NCBI RefSeq assembly: GCF_014202475.1
Contig: NZ_JACHGV010000001.1
Location: forward strand, 1 to 64,000
Origin: Streptomyces paradoxus
GTDB lineage: Bacteria; Actinomycetota; Actinomycetes; Streptomycetales; Streptomycetaceae
Direction of reading: 5' to 3'
DNA: 64,000 nt
Position 1 is the stretch's first letter. Each line of letters begins with the position of its first letter. Shown piece by piece: positions 41,178-50,280 of this stretch. The translations under genes and the position numbers were made by a program. The notes under the pieces are model-generated. The model saw nothing but the letters and a program-made list of their open reading frames with translations. It ran no database searches and was not told the origin of the DNA.

Positions 41178-42455
41178 TCACTTCGCCGGCGGGCCGAACT
41201 CCTTGCGGGTGTCCACCGGCTTGCCGAACAGCTGCCAGCGCTCGCCCTTGAACCGCATCAGCTGCATCGTCTCGATCGGGAAGGCGTCATCGGGCCCGGT
41301 GGAGAGGGTGACACCGGGGAGCAGCATGTCCACCTTGACGTCCTTGAGGTTGCGCACCGCGTCCCGCAGCCCCTCCCTGGTCGGGCACTTCATCGCGTCC
41401 AGGGCCTTGTGCAGGCTGGAGGCGGCGGCCCAGCCGTAGGCGTTGAACTGGTTGGCCGGGTCGGAGCCGGGCACGTGCTTGCGCAGCGCTTCCCGGTACG
41501 TCTTCATCTCCGCGTCGTCCGCCCACTGCGGGTCGGCGGGGTCCTTGAAGTAGGTCGCCGAGACCACGCCCTGGACGTTCTTGAACCCGACGGGCTTCAG
41601 CACGGTGGCGGACGAGGACACGTTGTTCACGATGTGCAGTGGGTTCCACTTGGCGTTCTTGGCGTCGGCGGCGAGGGCCTGGCTGCCGAACTTCGGGGTG
41701 GTGATGTTGAGCAGCACATCCGCCTTGGACCGGGCGAGACTCGTCATCTGCGCCGAGACCGAGGGGTCGGTGACCTCGTAGCTCTCCTCGGCGACCACCT
41801 TGATGCCGCTGCCGGCGACGGCCGCCTCGAACCCGCCGAGCAGATCCTTGCCGAAGTCGTCGTTCTGGTAGAGGACGGCGACCTTGGCCTTCGGCTTCTC
41901 CTCCTTGAGGTACTTGGCGTACACGCGTGCCTCGGAGATGTAGTTGGGCTGCCAGCCGGTGGTCCACGGGTGGTTGTCGTCCGTGCCCCAGACGGAGGCG
42001 CCGGTGGCGACGAAAGGCTGCGGCACCTTCCGCTTGTCCAGGTAGTCCCACACGGCGGCCGTGGAGGGCGTGCCCAGGGTCTGGAAGACGGCGAAGACCT
42101 TCTCCTGCTCGACCAGTCTGCGGGCCTCCTCGACCGCCTTGGGAGGCTGGTAGCCGTCGTCGCGGACGATGAACTCGACCGTGCGGCCGTCGATGCCGCC
42201 CTTGTCGTTGACGTGCTTGAAGTAGGCGCTCACGCCCTTGCTGATCGTGCCGTACGCGGAGGCCGGCCCCGACAGCGGGTAGATGCCGCCCAGCTTGATG
42301 GTCTTGTCGGTGATGCCGGTGGTCTGCTGGCCCTGGCACGCGCCGTCGGCGGCCGCGTCCTTGTCGTCCTGCCCACGCTGGCTGTTGCAGGCGGTGGTGA
42401 GGAGCAGGGCGGCGGAAGCGGCCGCGACCGCCCGCAGAGTGGTCTTCTTGCGCAT
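41178..42455 (-). CDS. livK: Branched-chain amino-acid-type ABC transporter substrate-binding lipoprotein
   Basis: A 425-residue exported lipoprotein: signal with lipobox LLLTTAC (Cys about residue 20), then the periplasmic-binding type I fold (IKLGGIYPLSGPASAYGTIS, GGIDGRTVEFIVRDDGYQPP, VAVLYQNDDFGKDLLGGFEA). It binds the solute outside the cell and delivers it to the LivHM-type channel. The start at 42455 has AAGGA at a good distance; an ATG at 42464, overlapping the permease stop, is also possible. It ends the operon livG-livF-livH-livM-livK-like, followed by a strong terminator. The gene order and regulators suggest uptake of an aromatic or branched acid rather than leucine, but that is inference. 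Confidence 0.88.
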   Translation of the reverse strand: MRKKTTLRAVAAASAALLLTTACNSQRGQDDKDAAADGACQGQQTTGITDKTIKLGGIYPLSGPASAYGTISKGVSAYFKHVNDKGGIDGRTVEFIVRDDGYQPPKAVEEARRLVEQEKVFAVFQTLGTPSTAAVWDYLDKRKVPQPFVATGASVWGTDDNHPWTTGWQPNYISEARVYAKYLKEEKPKAKVAVLYQNDDFGKDLLGGFEAAVAGSGIKVVAEESYEVTDPSVSAQMTSLARSKADVLLNITTPKFGSQALAADAKNAKWNPLHIVNNVSSSATVLKPVGFKNVQGVVSATYFKDPADPQWADDAEMKTYREALRKHVPGSDPANQFNAYGWAAASSLHKALDAMKCPTREGLRDAVRNLKDVKVDMLLPGVTLSTGPDDAFPIETMQLMRFKGERWQLFGKPVDTRKEFGPPAK

Positions 42456-42460
42456 GTGAT

Positions 42461-43576
42461 TCATTCCTTTTCCGGGCGGGGCGGTGCGCCCACGGGTTCG
42501 GCATCGACAGCGGCGGGATCCGCCGGGGTGGGGGGCGCTGAGGGTTCGGAGCCGGACGGCCGGTCGTCGTCGGCGGCGGGGGTGGTGGTGCGGATGAGTC
42601 GACGGGCGGCGGTGCCCCGGACACGGCCCGCCAGACCGGCCAGTCCCGTCGGCGCCACGAACATCACCGCGATGATCAGCAGGCCGAACACCACACCGGG
42701 TGCCGCCTCGCTGATGTCCTGGGCGACGCTCGGCACATACATCACGAAGGCCGCTCCCAGCAGCGGTCCGTACAGCGAGGCGAGCCCTCCGACCACCAGG
42801 CCGGCCAGCAGGGTGATGGACAGGACGAAGCTGAACGAGTCCGGTGAGACGAAGCCGATCACCCAGGTGTAGACGCACCCGGCGACACCCGCGAACAGCG
42901 CGCTCCATGCGAAGGCGAGGGTCTTGTGCAACGAAAGCCGTACGCCCATGACCTCCGCGGCGCTCTCGTTGTCCCGCACGGCGAGCAGTGCCCGGCCGAC
43001 CCGGGACCGCAACAGGTTGCGGGCGAGCAGCAGGGACACCGCGGTGACCGCGAGGACGACGAAGTACGTCCACTGGTCCTCGGCCATCCCGCTCCACGCT
43101 GGCGGTTGCAGCTTGTCCACGGTCAGGCCCATGGAGCCGCCCGTCACCGGTTCGAGCCGTTTGAGCAGCGGCGGCAGGAACACCGCGAACGCGAGGGTGA
43201 CGAGGGCCAGGTACAGTCCGCGCAGTCGCAGGGCGGGCACGCCGAAACCGAGGCCCAGCAGGAAGCATCCGGCGGCCGCGACCGGCAGCGTGGCCAGGTG
43301 ACCGGTGTCGTACCGGTCGAGCATGACCGCCGCCGTGTAGGCCCCTGCCGCGAAGAACGCGCCGTGCCCGAGCGAGATCTGCCCGCCGAATCCGACCAGC
43401 AGGTTCAGTCCGGCCAGCGCCACCGCGTACAGCAGCACCATGGTCAGCTGGAAGACCTGGAAGGGAGCGAAGTAGAACGGTGCGCTGACGGCGACGGCCG
43501 CCACGAGCAGCGTGGTGAGCGCGGCCCGCAGACGCCGGGCGCGGTCGGTGCCGAGTGTTGCGACGATCGTGCTCAT
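42461..43576 (-). CDS. livM: Branched-chain amino-acid-type ABC permease LivM
   Basis: A 371-residue permease with about nine hydrophobic segments (LYAVALAGLNLLVGFGGQIS, LGHGAFFAAGAYTAAVML) and the LivM cytoplasmic coupling motif ALLAVRDNESAAEVMGVRLS. The C-terminal 50 residues are Pro/Ala-rich and beyond the usual length. ATGA overlaps on both sides bind it to LivH and the binding protein. Confidence 0.9.
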   Translation of the reverse strand: MSTIVATLGTDRARRLRAALTTLLVAAVAVSAPFYFAPFQVFQLTMVLLYAVALAGLNLLVGFGGQISLGHGAFFAAGAYTAAVMLDRYDTGHLATLPVAAAGCFLLGLGFGVPALRLRGLYLALVTLAFAVFLPPLLKRLEPVTGGSMGLTVDKLQPPAWSGMAEDQWTYFVVLAVTAVSLLLARNLLRSRVGRALLAVRDNESAAEVMGVRLSLHKTLAFAWSALFAGVAGCVYTWVIGFVSPDSFSFVLSITLLAGLVVGGLASLYGPLLGAAFVMYVPSVAQDISEAAPGVVFGLLIIAVMFVAPTGLAGLAGRVRGTAARRLIRTTTPAADDDRPSGSEPSAPPTPADPAAVDAEPVGAPPRPEKE

Positions 43577-44454
43577 GCGCGTTCCACCGCCGCCCGTCCG
43601 AACAGGCCCTGGGGCCGCACCAACAGCACCGCCAGGATGATCACCAGGGGTACGCCCACCTTCAGATCGGCGCCGACGACGTCCACGTACGCCCCTGCCA
43701 GCGTCTCGGCGACGCCCACGCACAGGCCGCCGACGACCGCGCCGACCGGGCTGTCGAAGCCTCCGAGGGTGGCCGCGGCAAACGCGTAGATCAGCACCCC
43801 GCCCATCATGTTGGGCTCGAGGAAAAGCAGCGGGGCGACGAGCACGCCCGACACGGCGCCGACTGTCGCGGCCAGCCCCCAGCCGAGCATCAGCACCCGG
43901 CCCACCCTGATGCCCGACAGCCGGGCGGAGGCGGGGTTGCAAGCGACCGCCCGCATCACCAGACCGCTGGAGGTGTGCTGGAACAGCAGGTACAGCAGCC
44001 CCATCACGACGGCCACCACCGCGATGATCCCGAGTGTCGACCAGTCCACGCGTACCCCGGCCAGGTCGATCCCGCCGTCGGGGAACGGCTGCGGGAAGTC
44101 CTTCACGGTGAACGACCAGATGAGACCGGCCATCGCGTTGACGAAGATGAACAGGCCCACGGTGACGATGACCGTCGTCAGCTCGGGCGCATTCTGCACG
44201 GGACGGATGACGATCCGCTCGACCAGCATGCCGCCGGCGAACGACACCGCCAGGGTGACCGGCAGCGCGAGCCAGAAGGACATCCCGGACGCCACGAGCT
44301 GCCACGCCACGTACGTGGAGATCATGGCGAGCTCGCCCTGGGCGAAGTTCACGATGCCGGTGAACCGGTGGATCAGCACCAGGGCCAGCGCCAGGCTGGC
44401 ATAGACAGCGCCGGAGCCGACCCCTTCCACCACTTGCTGGAACAGTTCGGTCAC
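43573..44454 (-). CDS. livH: Branched-chain amino-acid-type ABC permease LivH
   Basis: A 293-residue permease: VVEGVGSGAVYASLALALVL, GIVNFAQGELAMISTYVAWQ and the coupling motif GLVMRAVACNPASARLSGIR typical of LivH. The start is GTG at 44454, which overlaps the livF stop as GTGA and has GGGGGAG before it. Confidence 0.9.
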   Translation of the reverse strand: MTELFQQVVEGVGSGAVYASLALALVLIHRFTGIVNFAQGELAMISTYVAWQLVASGMSFWLALPVTLAVSFAGGMLVERIVIRPVQNAPELTTVIVTVGLFIFVNAMAGLIWSFTVKDFPQPFPDGGIDLAGVRVDWSTLGIIAVVAVVMGLLYLLFQHTSSGLVMRAVACNPASARLSGIRVGRVLMLGWGLAATVGAVSGVLVAPLLFLEPNMMGGVLIYAFAAATLGGFDSPVGAVVGGLCVGVAETLAGAYVDVVGADLKVGVPLVIILAVLLVRPQGLFGRAAVERA

Positions 44455-45269
44455 GGCGCTCCCCCGTCCTTCGCGGAGCGGACGGAGACACCGAGGTAGA
44501 CCTCGGCGACCTGCCCGTCCTCGCGGATCTCCCGGGACGGCCCGGACAGCAACAGGCGGCCGGCCTCCAGTACGTGCGCCCGGTGCGCGACATCCAGCGC
44601 GAGCTGGGCGTTCTGTTCGACGACGACCACGGTGGTGCGTTCCTCCTCGTTGACGGCACGGACGATCTCGAACAACTCGCGCGTGACCAGCGGCGCGAGC
44701 CCCAGCGACGGCTCGTCCAGGAGCAGCAGGGCGGGCCGCAGCATCAGCGCCCTGCCGATGGCGAGCATCTGCTGTTCGCCGCCGCTGAGGCTGCCGGCGG
44801 CCTGGCGGGACCGCTGGCGCAGCTTGGGGAAGTAGTCGTAGATCCGTTCCAGGTCGGCCGCCACGGCGACGCGTTCGGCGCTGCCCCGCCGCCACCGCCC
44901 GGTGCGCACGTGGGCGCCGATGCGCAGGTTCTCCTCGACGGTCAGGTCGTTGAAGGTGCCCCGGCCCTCGGGCACGTGCGCCACGCCGAGACGGGCGGTC
45001 TGCTCGGGCGAGCGGCCCAGCAGCTCCGTGCCGTTCAACGTCACCGAGCCGCGTCCGCGGACCATGCCGCACAGGGCCCGCAGTGTCGTTGTCTTGCCCG
45101 CGCCGTTGGGCCCGAGGATCGCGCACACCTCGCCGCGTGCGACGGAGAAGTCGAGCCCCTGGAGCACGCGGGCCTGACCGTATCCGGCATGCAGCCCGGC
45201 GACCTTCAGGAAGTCCGGCTCCGCGTTCACCTGTCCGGCTTCGGTGCTGTCGGTGGTGGGTTCCGTCAT
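44451..45269 (-). CDS. livF: Branched-chain amino-acid-type ABC ATPase LivF
   Basis: A 272-residue ATPase. Walker A GPNGAGKTTTLRAL, Q-loop region, signature LSGGEQQMLAIGRAL and Walker B LLLLDEPSLGLAP are intact; VPEGRGTFNDLTVEENLRIG is the LivF fingerprint. About 20 extra residues precede the domain. ATGA overlaps with livG; GTGA with livH. Confidence 0.92.
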   Translation of the reverse strand: MTEPTTDSTEAGQVNAEPDFLKVAGLHAGYGQARVLQGLDFSVARGEVCAILGPNGAGKTTTLRALCGMVRGRGSVTLNGTELLGRSPEQTARLGVAHVPEGRGTFNDLTVEENLRIGAHVRTGRWRRGSAERVAVAADLERIYDYFPKLRQRSRQAAGSLSGGEQQMLAIGRALMLRPALLLLDEPSLGLAPLVTRELFEIVRAVNEEERTTVVVVEQNAQLALDVAHRAHVLEAGRLLLSGPSREIREDGQVAEVYLGVSVRSAKDGGAP

Positions 45270-46024
45270 GCCGCCACCCCCAGGTACGCCTCGATGACCG
45301 CCGGGTCGCGCTGGATCTCCTCCGGTGAGCCCTCGGCGATCTTGCGCCCGAAGTCGAGGCAGACCACCTTGTCGCACAGGCCCATCACGAACCCCATGTG
45401 GTGTTCGACCACCAGGAGCGTCAGGTCGAAGTCCTCGCGCACCGAGCGGACCAGATCCGCGAACTGGTCCACCTCGCCGTGGCTGAGCCCGTTGACGGGT
45501 TCGTCGAGCAACAGCAGCCGGGGCCGTACCGCGAGCGCCCGGGCGAGTTCGACGCGTTTGAGCGTGCCGAACGGCAGCCCAGAGGCCGGGTGGTCGGCGA
45601 CCTCCGCCAGGCCGAGACGCCGTAGCAAGTCGTCCGCCCGGTCACGTAGTTCCCTCTCCTCCCGCCGGACGCGGGGCAGCCGGAGCGCCGCGGCGAGGTG
45701 TCCGGTGCGTCCCTGGCCGTGGGCGCCGACCATGACGTTCTCCCGGACCGTGAGCAGCGGGAACAGACCCAGGTTCTGGAAGGTGCGGGCGATGCCGCGC
45801 CCGGCCACGGAGTGCGGCGGGAGGGCGAGCAGGTCCTCGTCCTCGAACCGCACCGTCCCCGCATCGGGGGCGCAGCGCCTGGTGAGGCAGTTGAACAAGG
45901 TGGTCTTGCCGGCTCCGTTCGGTCCGATGAGCCCCACGGCGGTGCCCGGCTCGACGGTGAACGCGACACCGTCCAGTGCCGTGATCCCGCCGAAGCGCAC
46001 GCTGATACCGTCGACCGCGAGCAT
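45266..46024 (-). CDS. livG: Branched-chain amino-acid-type ABC ATPase LivG
   Basis: A 252-residue ATPase, first gene of the operon. Walker A GPNGAGKTTLFNCLT, ARTFQNLGLFPLLTVRENVM as in LivG, Walker B LLLLDEPVNGLS. The signature is LPFGTLKRVELARAL, where the usual SGG/SYG is PFG, a known variant in this group. The start at 46024 fits MLAVDGISVRFGGITALDGV; the longer frame upstream is rejected. It is divergent from the PucR-type regulator, 188 bases away. Confidence 0.9.
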   Translation of the reverse strand: MLAVDGISVRFGGITALDGVAFTVEPGTAVGLIGPNGAGKTTLFNCLTRRCAPDAGTVRFEDEDLLALPPHSVAGRGIARTFQNLGLFPLLTVRENVMVGAHGQGRTGHLAAALRLPRVRREERELRDRADDLLRRLGLAEVADHPASGLPFGTLKRVELARALAVRPRLLLLDEPVNGLSHGEVDQFADLVRSVREDFDLTLLVVEHHMGFVMGLCDKVVCLDFGRKIAEGSPEEIQRDPAVIEAYLGVAA

Positions 46025-46212
46025 GAGTGACGCCCCTTCCGAGGTGCTGGGGGGTGGGCGAACGTCACAGTAGGTGGGGGCCTTCCGAGCGCACATTGGG
46101 TACGAGCACCCAAGTTCGTGGCCACCGACTTGTGCGCCGCGCCCAGCTCCCCCGGTAGGTCGCCCGCCGGGCCTGTTGACGGGACACGAGGAGGGCAGCG
46201 ACGATCGGCGCC

Positions 46213-47508
46213 ATGTCTCGCGGACCCGCACTGGGCGCCCCCGCACTCTCCGACCCGCTCAGCCGGGAGCGGCACCGGATCCTGCACGCCGTCCAGGACC
46301 GGCTCGAGGAGGTGGCGAAGACCGCTGTCGCGGTCATGCGCACGGAGATCCCGTCGTACGCGCTGCAGGACGAGCGGTTCTTCGACGACGTACGGGACCA
46401 GGTCCTCACGCACTACCGGATGCAGCTGGCGGCACTGGCCGGCGGCCGGGACATCGCCCCCGAAGACCTGGTCTTCAGCCGCGCGGCGGCCATGCGCAGA
46501 GCACGCGCGGGGTTCGCCCTCGAGGACTGGATCAGTGCCTTCCGGGTCGGCCGGCAGGTGTTGTGGGACGTGCTGCTGGACTGCGCGGGCACGTCCGCCG
46601 AGGCACAGCAGGCCGCGCTGTCCCTCGTCACACCGCTGATGCGGTACGTCGACTTCGCCAGCACGCATGCCGCGCAGGCCTATGTGGAGTACCAGCAACA
46701 CGTGGTCGCCGACGCGGACCGGGAGCGCCGGGACCTCCTGGACCAGCTCCTGGCCGGCGCGGCACCGGCGCGCGGTCCGCTGCTCGCCGCGGCGCAGGCG
46801 TACGGCATAGGGCCGCACTCGCCGATGATGGCGGTCGTGGCGGTGTGCGTCGACGACACCCGCACCGGCGACCTCACCTCGGCCGAGCACGGCTACGCGA
46901 CCAGCGCGTCCATCGGTATCGCCGGGCCCTGGGCCGGCCGGACCCTGGTCGTCGTGCGCCACGGCGAGGTGGTGGCCGTGCCGGTGGTCCGCACCGGCAT
47001 GGACGCGGAGGACATCTGCAGCCACTTCGAGGCGGTGCAGCGGCGGCTCGCGCGCGAGGGAACCATGCTCTCCATGGGCATCAGCACGGTCGCCGAGGGC
47101 GCCGGCGAACTGCCACGCGCCTACGAGGAGGCACGCGCCGCCCTCGACCTCGTACCGAGCGGGGGCGGGGTGGCGGCACTGCCGCGCCTGTCCCCCTTCG
47201 ACTACCTGGCGCTGCGCGCCGACGACCTCGCCCGCCAGCTGGTCGATCCCCGCGTGCGTGCGCTGCTGGAGGACGACCGCAGACGTGGCGACACGCTGGC
47301 GGCCACCGTACGGGCCTTCGCGGAGGCCGACCTCAACCTGCGGCTGGCCGCCGACCGGCTGCGGATACACCACAACACGGCGCACTACCGGTTGCGCCGG
47401 ATCGAGGAACGCACTGGGCGCAATCCGCGCCGGATCGCCGACCTCCTGGAACTGCTGGTCGCCCTCGCCATCCGCGACGGGGCCGGGGAAGGTGGGGATC
47501 ACCAGTGA
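46213..47508 (+). CDS. PucR/CdaR-family helix-turn-helix regulator
   Basis: A 431-residue regulator. An N-terminal sensing region with DRLEEVAKTAVAVMRTEIPS and YVEYQQHVVADADRERRDLL, a GGDEF-like middle domain, and a C-terminal PucR-type HTH, FAEADLNLRLAADRLRIHHN then TAHYRLRRIEERTGRNPRRI. Such proteins respond to metabolites and control purine, sugar-acid or aromatic acid catabolism and transport. It is divergent from the ABC transporter operon and is its probable regulator. Its stop overlaps the TetR start as GTGA. Confidence 0.86.
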   Translation: MSRGPALGAPALSDPLSRERHRILHAVQDRLEEVAKTAVAVMRTEIPSYALQDERFFDDVRDQVLTHYRMQLAALAGGRDIAPEDLVFSRAAAMRRARAGFALEDWISAFRVGRQVLWDVLLDCAGTSAEAQQAALSLVTPLMRYVDFASTHAAQAYVEYQQHVVADADRERRDLLDQLLAGAAPARGPLLAAAQAYGIGPHSPMMAVVAVCVDDTRTGDLTSAEHGYATSASIGIAGPWAGRTLVVVRHGEVVAVPVVRTGMDAEDICSHFEAVQRRLAREGTMLSMGISTVAEGAGELPRAYEEARAALDLVPSGGGVAALPRLSPFDYLALRADDLARQLVDPRVRALLEDDRRRGDTLAATVRAFAEADLNLRLAADRLRIHHNTAHYRLRRIEERTGRNPRRIADLLELLVALAIRDGAGEGGDHQ

Positions 47509-48125
47509 GCGGCATCGTGGAGTTCGCGGGGACCGAGGAGGCACCCACCGGGCAGAACCGAACGGTCCGGAGTGCGCTTCTGGACGCCGCACTGGAGGTG
47601 TTCATCGAGCGCGGTTACGCCGACGCCGGTCTCGCCGAGATCGCGGCGCGCTCCGGCATGCCGGTGGGCAGCCTCTTCCAGCACTACGGCGGAAAGCGAG
47701 GGCTCTACCTCGCTCTGTGGGAGGAGTTCCGGGAGGCACAGGAGCGCCGGACCGCGGCCACGCTGACCGCCGAGCGAGGCCGTGGCGTGGACGACCCCAT
47801 CGCCCTTTTCGTGGCGGGAGCCAGGGCGTACCTGGAGGGCGCCTGGGACAACCGGCGGTTCGGCAGACTCCTCGTGGAGGATGACGGCCCCACGGGCTTC
47901 GACGCGCTGCGCCGCCAGTGGGACCGCGCGTGGGTACGGCGCAACGCCCGGCTGCTGGAGGTGGACGAGAAGCGACGCGCCGGCCGGGTGCGGGTGAGAG
48001 TGCTCACCACCGTGATCGGCGGGGCGGCACGCGAGCTGGGCGACTGCGGCGACGAGACGGAGGCCCAGGAGATCGTCGACGAGGTGTGCGGCATCCTGAT
48101 CCATCTGTCGGCACCGCCCGGCTGA
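47505..48125 (+). CDS. TetR-family transcriptional regulator
   Basis: A 206-residue regulator with N-terminal TetR helix-turn-helix (LLDAALEVFIERGYADAGLA then EIAARSGMPVGSLFQHYGGK). The remainder is an all-helical ligand domain with no recognised subfamily. The GTG at 47505 overlaps the PucR-type stop, giving a two-gene regulatory operon opposite the ABC transporter genes. Regulation of the transporter or of the catabolic genes to the right is possible. Confidence 0.85.
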   Translation: MSGIVEFAGTEEAPTGQNRTVRSALLDAALEVFIERGYADAGLAEIAARSGMPVGSLFQHYGGKRGLYLALWEEFREAQERRTAATLTAERGRGVDDPIALFVAGARAYLEGAWDNRRFGRLLVEDDGPTGFDALRRQWDRAWVRRNARLLEVDEKRRAGRVRVRVLTTVIGGAARELGDCGDETEAQEIVDEVCGILIHLSAPPG

Positions 48126-48352
48126 AACGCGTGGCGCCCGCGTGCCGCAGTGCGAGCCCCGTCGCTGCGCCGGGCACCGCGCCCGCCACGGTGACCACCG
48201 CACCCCGCGCGACGAACGGTCGCATGACCGCCCGTGCGGGATACGGCCGCCCTGCCCGTATCGCCGGAAGTGGCCCGGCCGGCGGGGCCGTGGCCGCCAC
48301 CAGTGCTCTCGCGAACAGCGCACGCCCTGCGGTGACGTCTAAGCCGACGTGG
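48126..48352. other. Intergenic stretch, possibly decayed coding DNA
   Basis: No gene with a start signal is seen. A minus-strand frame reads FARALVAATAPPAGPLPAIR and AVVTVAGAVPGAATGLALRH, which has a coding-like look, but no family can be named. Confidence 0.3.
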
Positions 48353-49237
48353 TCAACGCGGGTCGGGGACAGCTGAAGCGGGGGGTGACAGGGAGATTTC
48401 CCGGTCACCGCCCTTCGTCGGACGTGGCCGGTCGAAGCGCATGAGTCCCTCCTGCGCGACGGCGGCCACCAGACGCCCGCCCGTATCGAACAGCCTCCCG
48501 CGGGTGAGCGCCCGGCCGTGCTCGGCCGAAGGGGAGACCTGGTCGTACAGCAGCCACTCGTCCGCACGGAAGGGACGCAGGAACCACAGCGAATGGTCCA
48601 ACGACGCACCCTGTACGGCGGTTGGGGGATGCGGCAGCCGCGCGGAGCCCAGCAGTGCCATGTCGCTGAGGTAGGTCAGTGCGCAGGCGTGGACGGCACC
48701 GTCGTCCGGCAGCGGGCGGCCGTACCGGATCCACACCCGCTGGCAGGCCGGCGCCCCCGGGGCGTGGCCCCTCTCGTCCCCCGGCACCCAGCGCATCTCC
48801 CAGTGGCTCCACTCCGCGGGCCGTGGCATGCCCCAGCCGTTGATGCGGTCGGACTCCGGGATGTCGTCCGGCGCCGGCACGGCCGGCATGTCCACCTGGT
48901 GGGAGAACCCTTCGTCCCCGCGATGGAACGACGCCGTCACCGTGAAGATCGCCTCCCCCGCCTGGACCGCGGTCACCCGGCGGGTGCAGAAGCTGCCGCC
49001 GTCTCGGAGCCGCTCGACCAGATGGACGGTCGGCTCGTGCGGACGGCCGGGCCGCAGGAAGTACCCGTGCAGCGAGTGGGCCGAGTACGACCGGTCGAGG
49101 GTGCGCGCCGCGGCCATCAGCGACTGGGCGGCGATCTGCCCACCGAACGTCCGCGCCCACTCGCTGGGGATCGGGTCCGACCGGAACCGGTCCGGCCCGG
49201 TCTCGTCGAGGGCCAGGACCTCTGGCAGGCCGACCAT
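48353..49237 (-). CDS. tesB: Acyl-CoA thioesterase II (TesB-type double hotdog)
   Basis: A 294-residue double-hotdog thioesterase. Features are WARTFGGQIAAQSLMAAART, SAHSLHGYFLRPGRPHEPTV and, in the second half, GASLDHSLWFLRPFRADEWL with the catalytic Asp of SLDHSLWF and GRALTRGRLFDTGGRLVAAV. It hydrolyses medium- or long-chain acyl-CoA in the cytosol. I chose ATG 49237 (AGGAG 7 bases before) over a GTG at 49261. It lies at the left end of the acyl-CoA catabolic cluster, behind a remnant of an acyl-CoA synthetase, and may be expressed with it. Confidence 0.9.
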   Translation of the reverse strand: MVGLPEVLALDETGPDRFRSDPIPSEWARTFGGQIAAQSLMAAARTLDRSYSAHSLHGYFLRPGRPHEPTVHLVERLRDGGSFCTRRVTAVQAGEAIFTVTASFHRGDEGFSHQVDMPAVPAPDDIPESDRINGWGMPRPAEWSHWEMRWVPGDERGHAPGAPACQRVWIRYGRPLPDDGAVHACALTYLSDMALLGSARLPHPPTAVQGASLDHSLWFLRPFRADEWLLYDQVSPSAEHGRALTRGRLFDTGGRLVAAVAQEGLMRFDRPRPTKGGDREISLSPPASAVPDPR

Positions 49238-49257
49238 GCTTCGGCTCCTCTCACTCG

Positions 49258-49450
49258 TCACGCGGACGTCTTCCCGCGCAGTTCGCGGCGCAGGATCTTG
49301 CCGCTGGTGGTCTTGGGCAGCTCGTCCCGGGTGCTGACGGTCCCGGGGGGGGGCCTTGCAGGCGGCCAGGTGCTCACGGCAGTGGGCGACCAGCTCTTCG
49401 GGCCCGACGGATCCTCAGGGCCTCAGGCTGACAAAGGCCGCCACCGTCGA
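49258..49450 (-). pseudogene. C-terminal remnant of an AMP-binding acyl-CoA synthetase
   Basis: The end of the frame reads DELPKTTSGKILRRELRGKT, including the catalytic-lysine motif of the last subdomain of acyl-CoA synthetases. Further upstream, in another frame, VGPEELVAHCREHLAACKAP continues the match. Between them is a run of nine G residues (near 49345-49353) that accounts for the frame change. More than 400 residues of the enzyme are missing. Confidence 0.75.
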
Positions 49451-49482
49451 GGTAGCTGATGGATCACTTCACCTGCGACCGG

Positions 49483-50280
49483 TCAGCGCGTCCCGGAGAT
49501 CCCGCCGTCCACGGGAATCACCGTGCCGGTCAGGTAGGCGCCCGCGCGGGAGGCGAGGAAGATCGCGGGACTCGCGATGTCCTCGGGAGTGCCGACGCGG
49601 CCGAGGGGCACCCGCTCGACCACGGCGTCCCGCAACTCGGGGTCGTCCAGGGCGTGCGCCATCATCTTGGTCGGGAACGGGCCCGGCGCAAGGGCGTTGA
49701 CAGTGATGTGATCACTGGCCAGCGCGGCGGCCGTCTTGCGGGTCAGCATGTGCACCGCCGCCTTGCTCGCGACGTAGGAGAAGTTGTCGGACGCGGAGAC
49801 CACGAGCCCGTCGATCGACCCGATGTTGATCACTCGCGCGGGGTCCTCCGCGGTGGCGGCCGCCCGCAATTGCGGCAGCAGGCGTTGCGTCAGCGAGAAG
49901 ACGGCCTTGACGTTGACGTTCAGCACCTTGTCGAAGCCCGAGTCGGGGAACTCGCCGAGCGGCGCACCCCAGGCGGCTCCCGCATTGTTGACCAGGACAT
50001 TCAGCCGCGGCGCGACCTCGGCGACCCGCTGGGCCAGGCTGTCCAGGCCCTCGGTGGTGGACAGGTCCGCCGGGTGCGCCAGACAGGTTCCGGCGCCGGC
50101 GGACGTCAGTGCGTTCAACTCCGCTGCCGCCTTCTCGCACGCCTCGGCCTTGCGGGAACTGATGATCACAGTAGCCCCGGCCGCCACGAAACCGTGCGCG
50201 ATCATCAGCCCGATTCCGCGTGAACCGCCGGTCACCACCACGGTCTTTCCGCTGACGTCGAACAGCGCGGCGGGGTTCAC
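49483..50280 (-). CDS. SDR-family oxidoreductase (first of three)
   Basis: A 265-residue short-chain dehydrogenase. The cofactor motif is TGGSRGIG (VVVTGGSRGIGLMIAHGFVA), then NVLVNNAGAAWG, and the active site SIDG with YVASK. The C-terminal part GAYLTGTVIPVDGGISG is typical. It should oxidise a hydroxyacyl derivative or reduce a ketone with NAD(P). The start is the GTG at 50280, overlapping the stop of a 26-residue leader as GTGA. It is last of a leftward operon that begins at 55062. Confidence 0.87.
   Translation of the reverse strand: MNPAALFDVSGKTVVVTGGSRGIGLMIAHGFVAAGATVIISSRKAEACEKAAAELNALTSAGAGTCLAHPADLSTTEGLDSLAQRVAEVAPRLNVLVNNAGAAWGAPLGEFPDSGFDKVLNVNVKAVFSLTQRLLPQLRAAATAEDPARVINIGSIDGLVVSASDNFSYVASKAAVHMLTRKTAAALASDHITVNALAPGPFPTKMMAHALDDPELRDAVVERVPLGRVGTPEDIASPAIFLASRAGAYLTGTVIPVDGGISGTR

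Noticed and set aside
45421..47592. A 723-codon minus-strand frame spanning livG and the PucR-type gene
   Set aside because: It crosses two well-supported genes on different strands and has no domain; it is a shadow.
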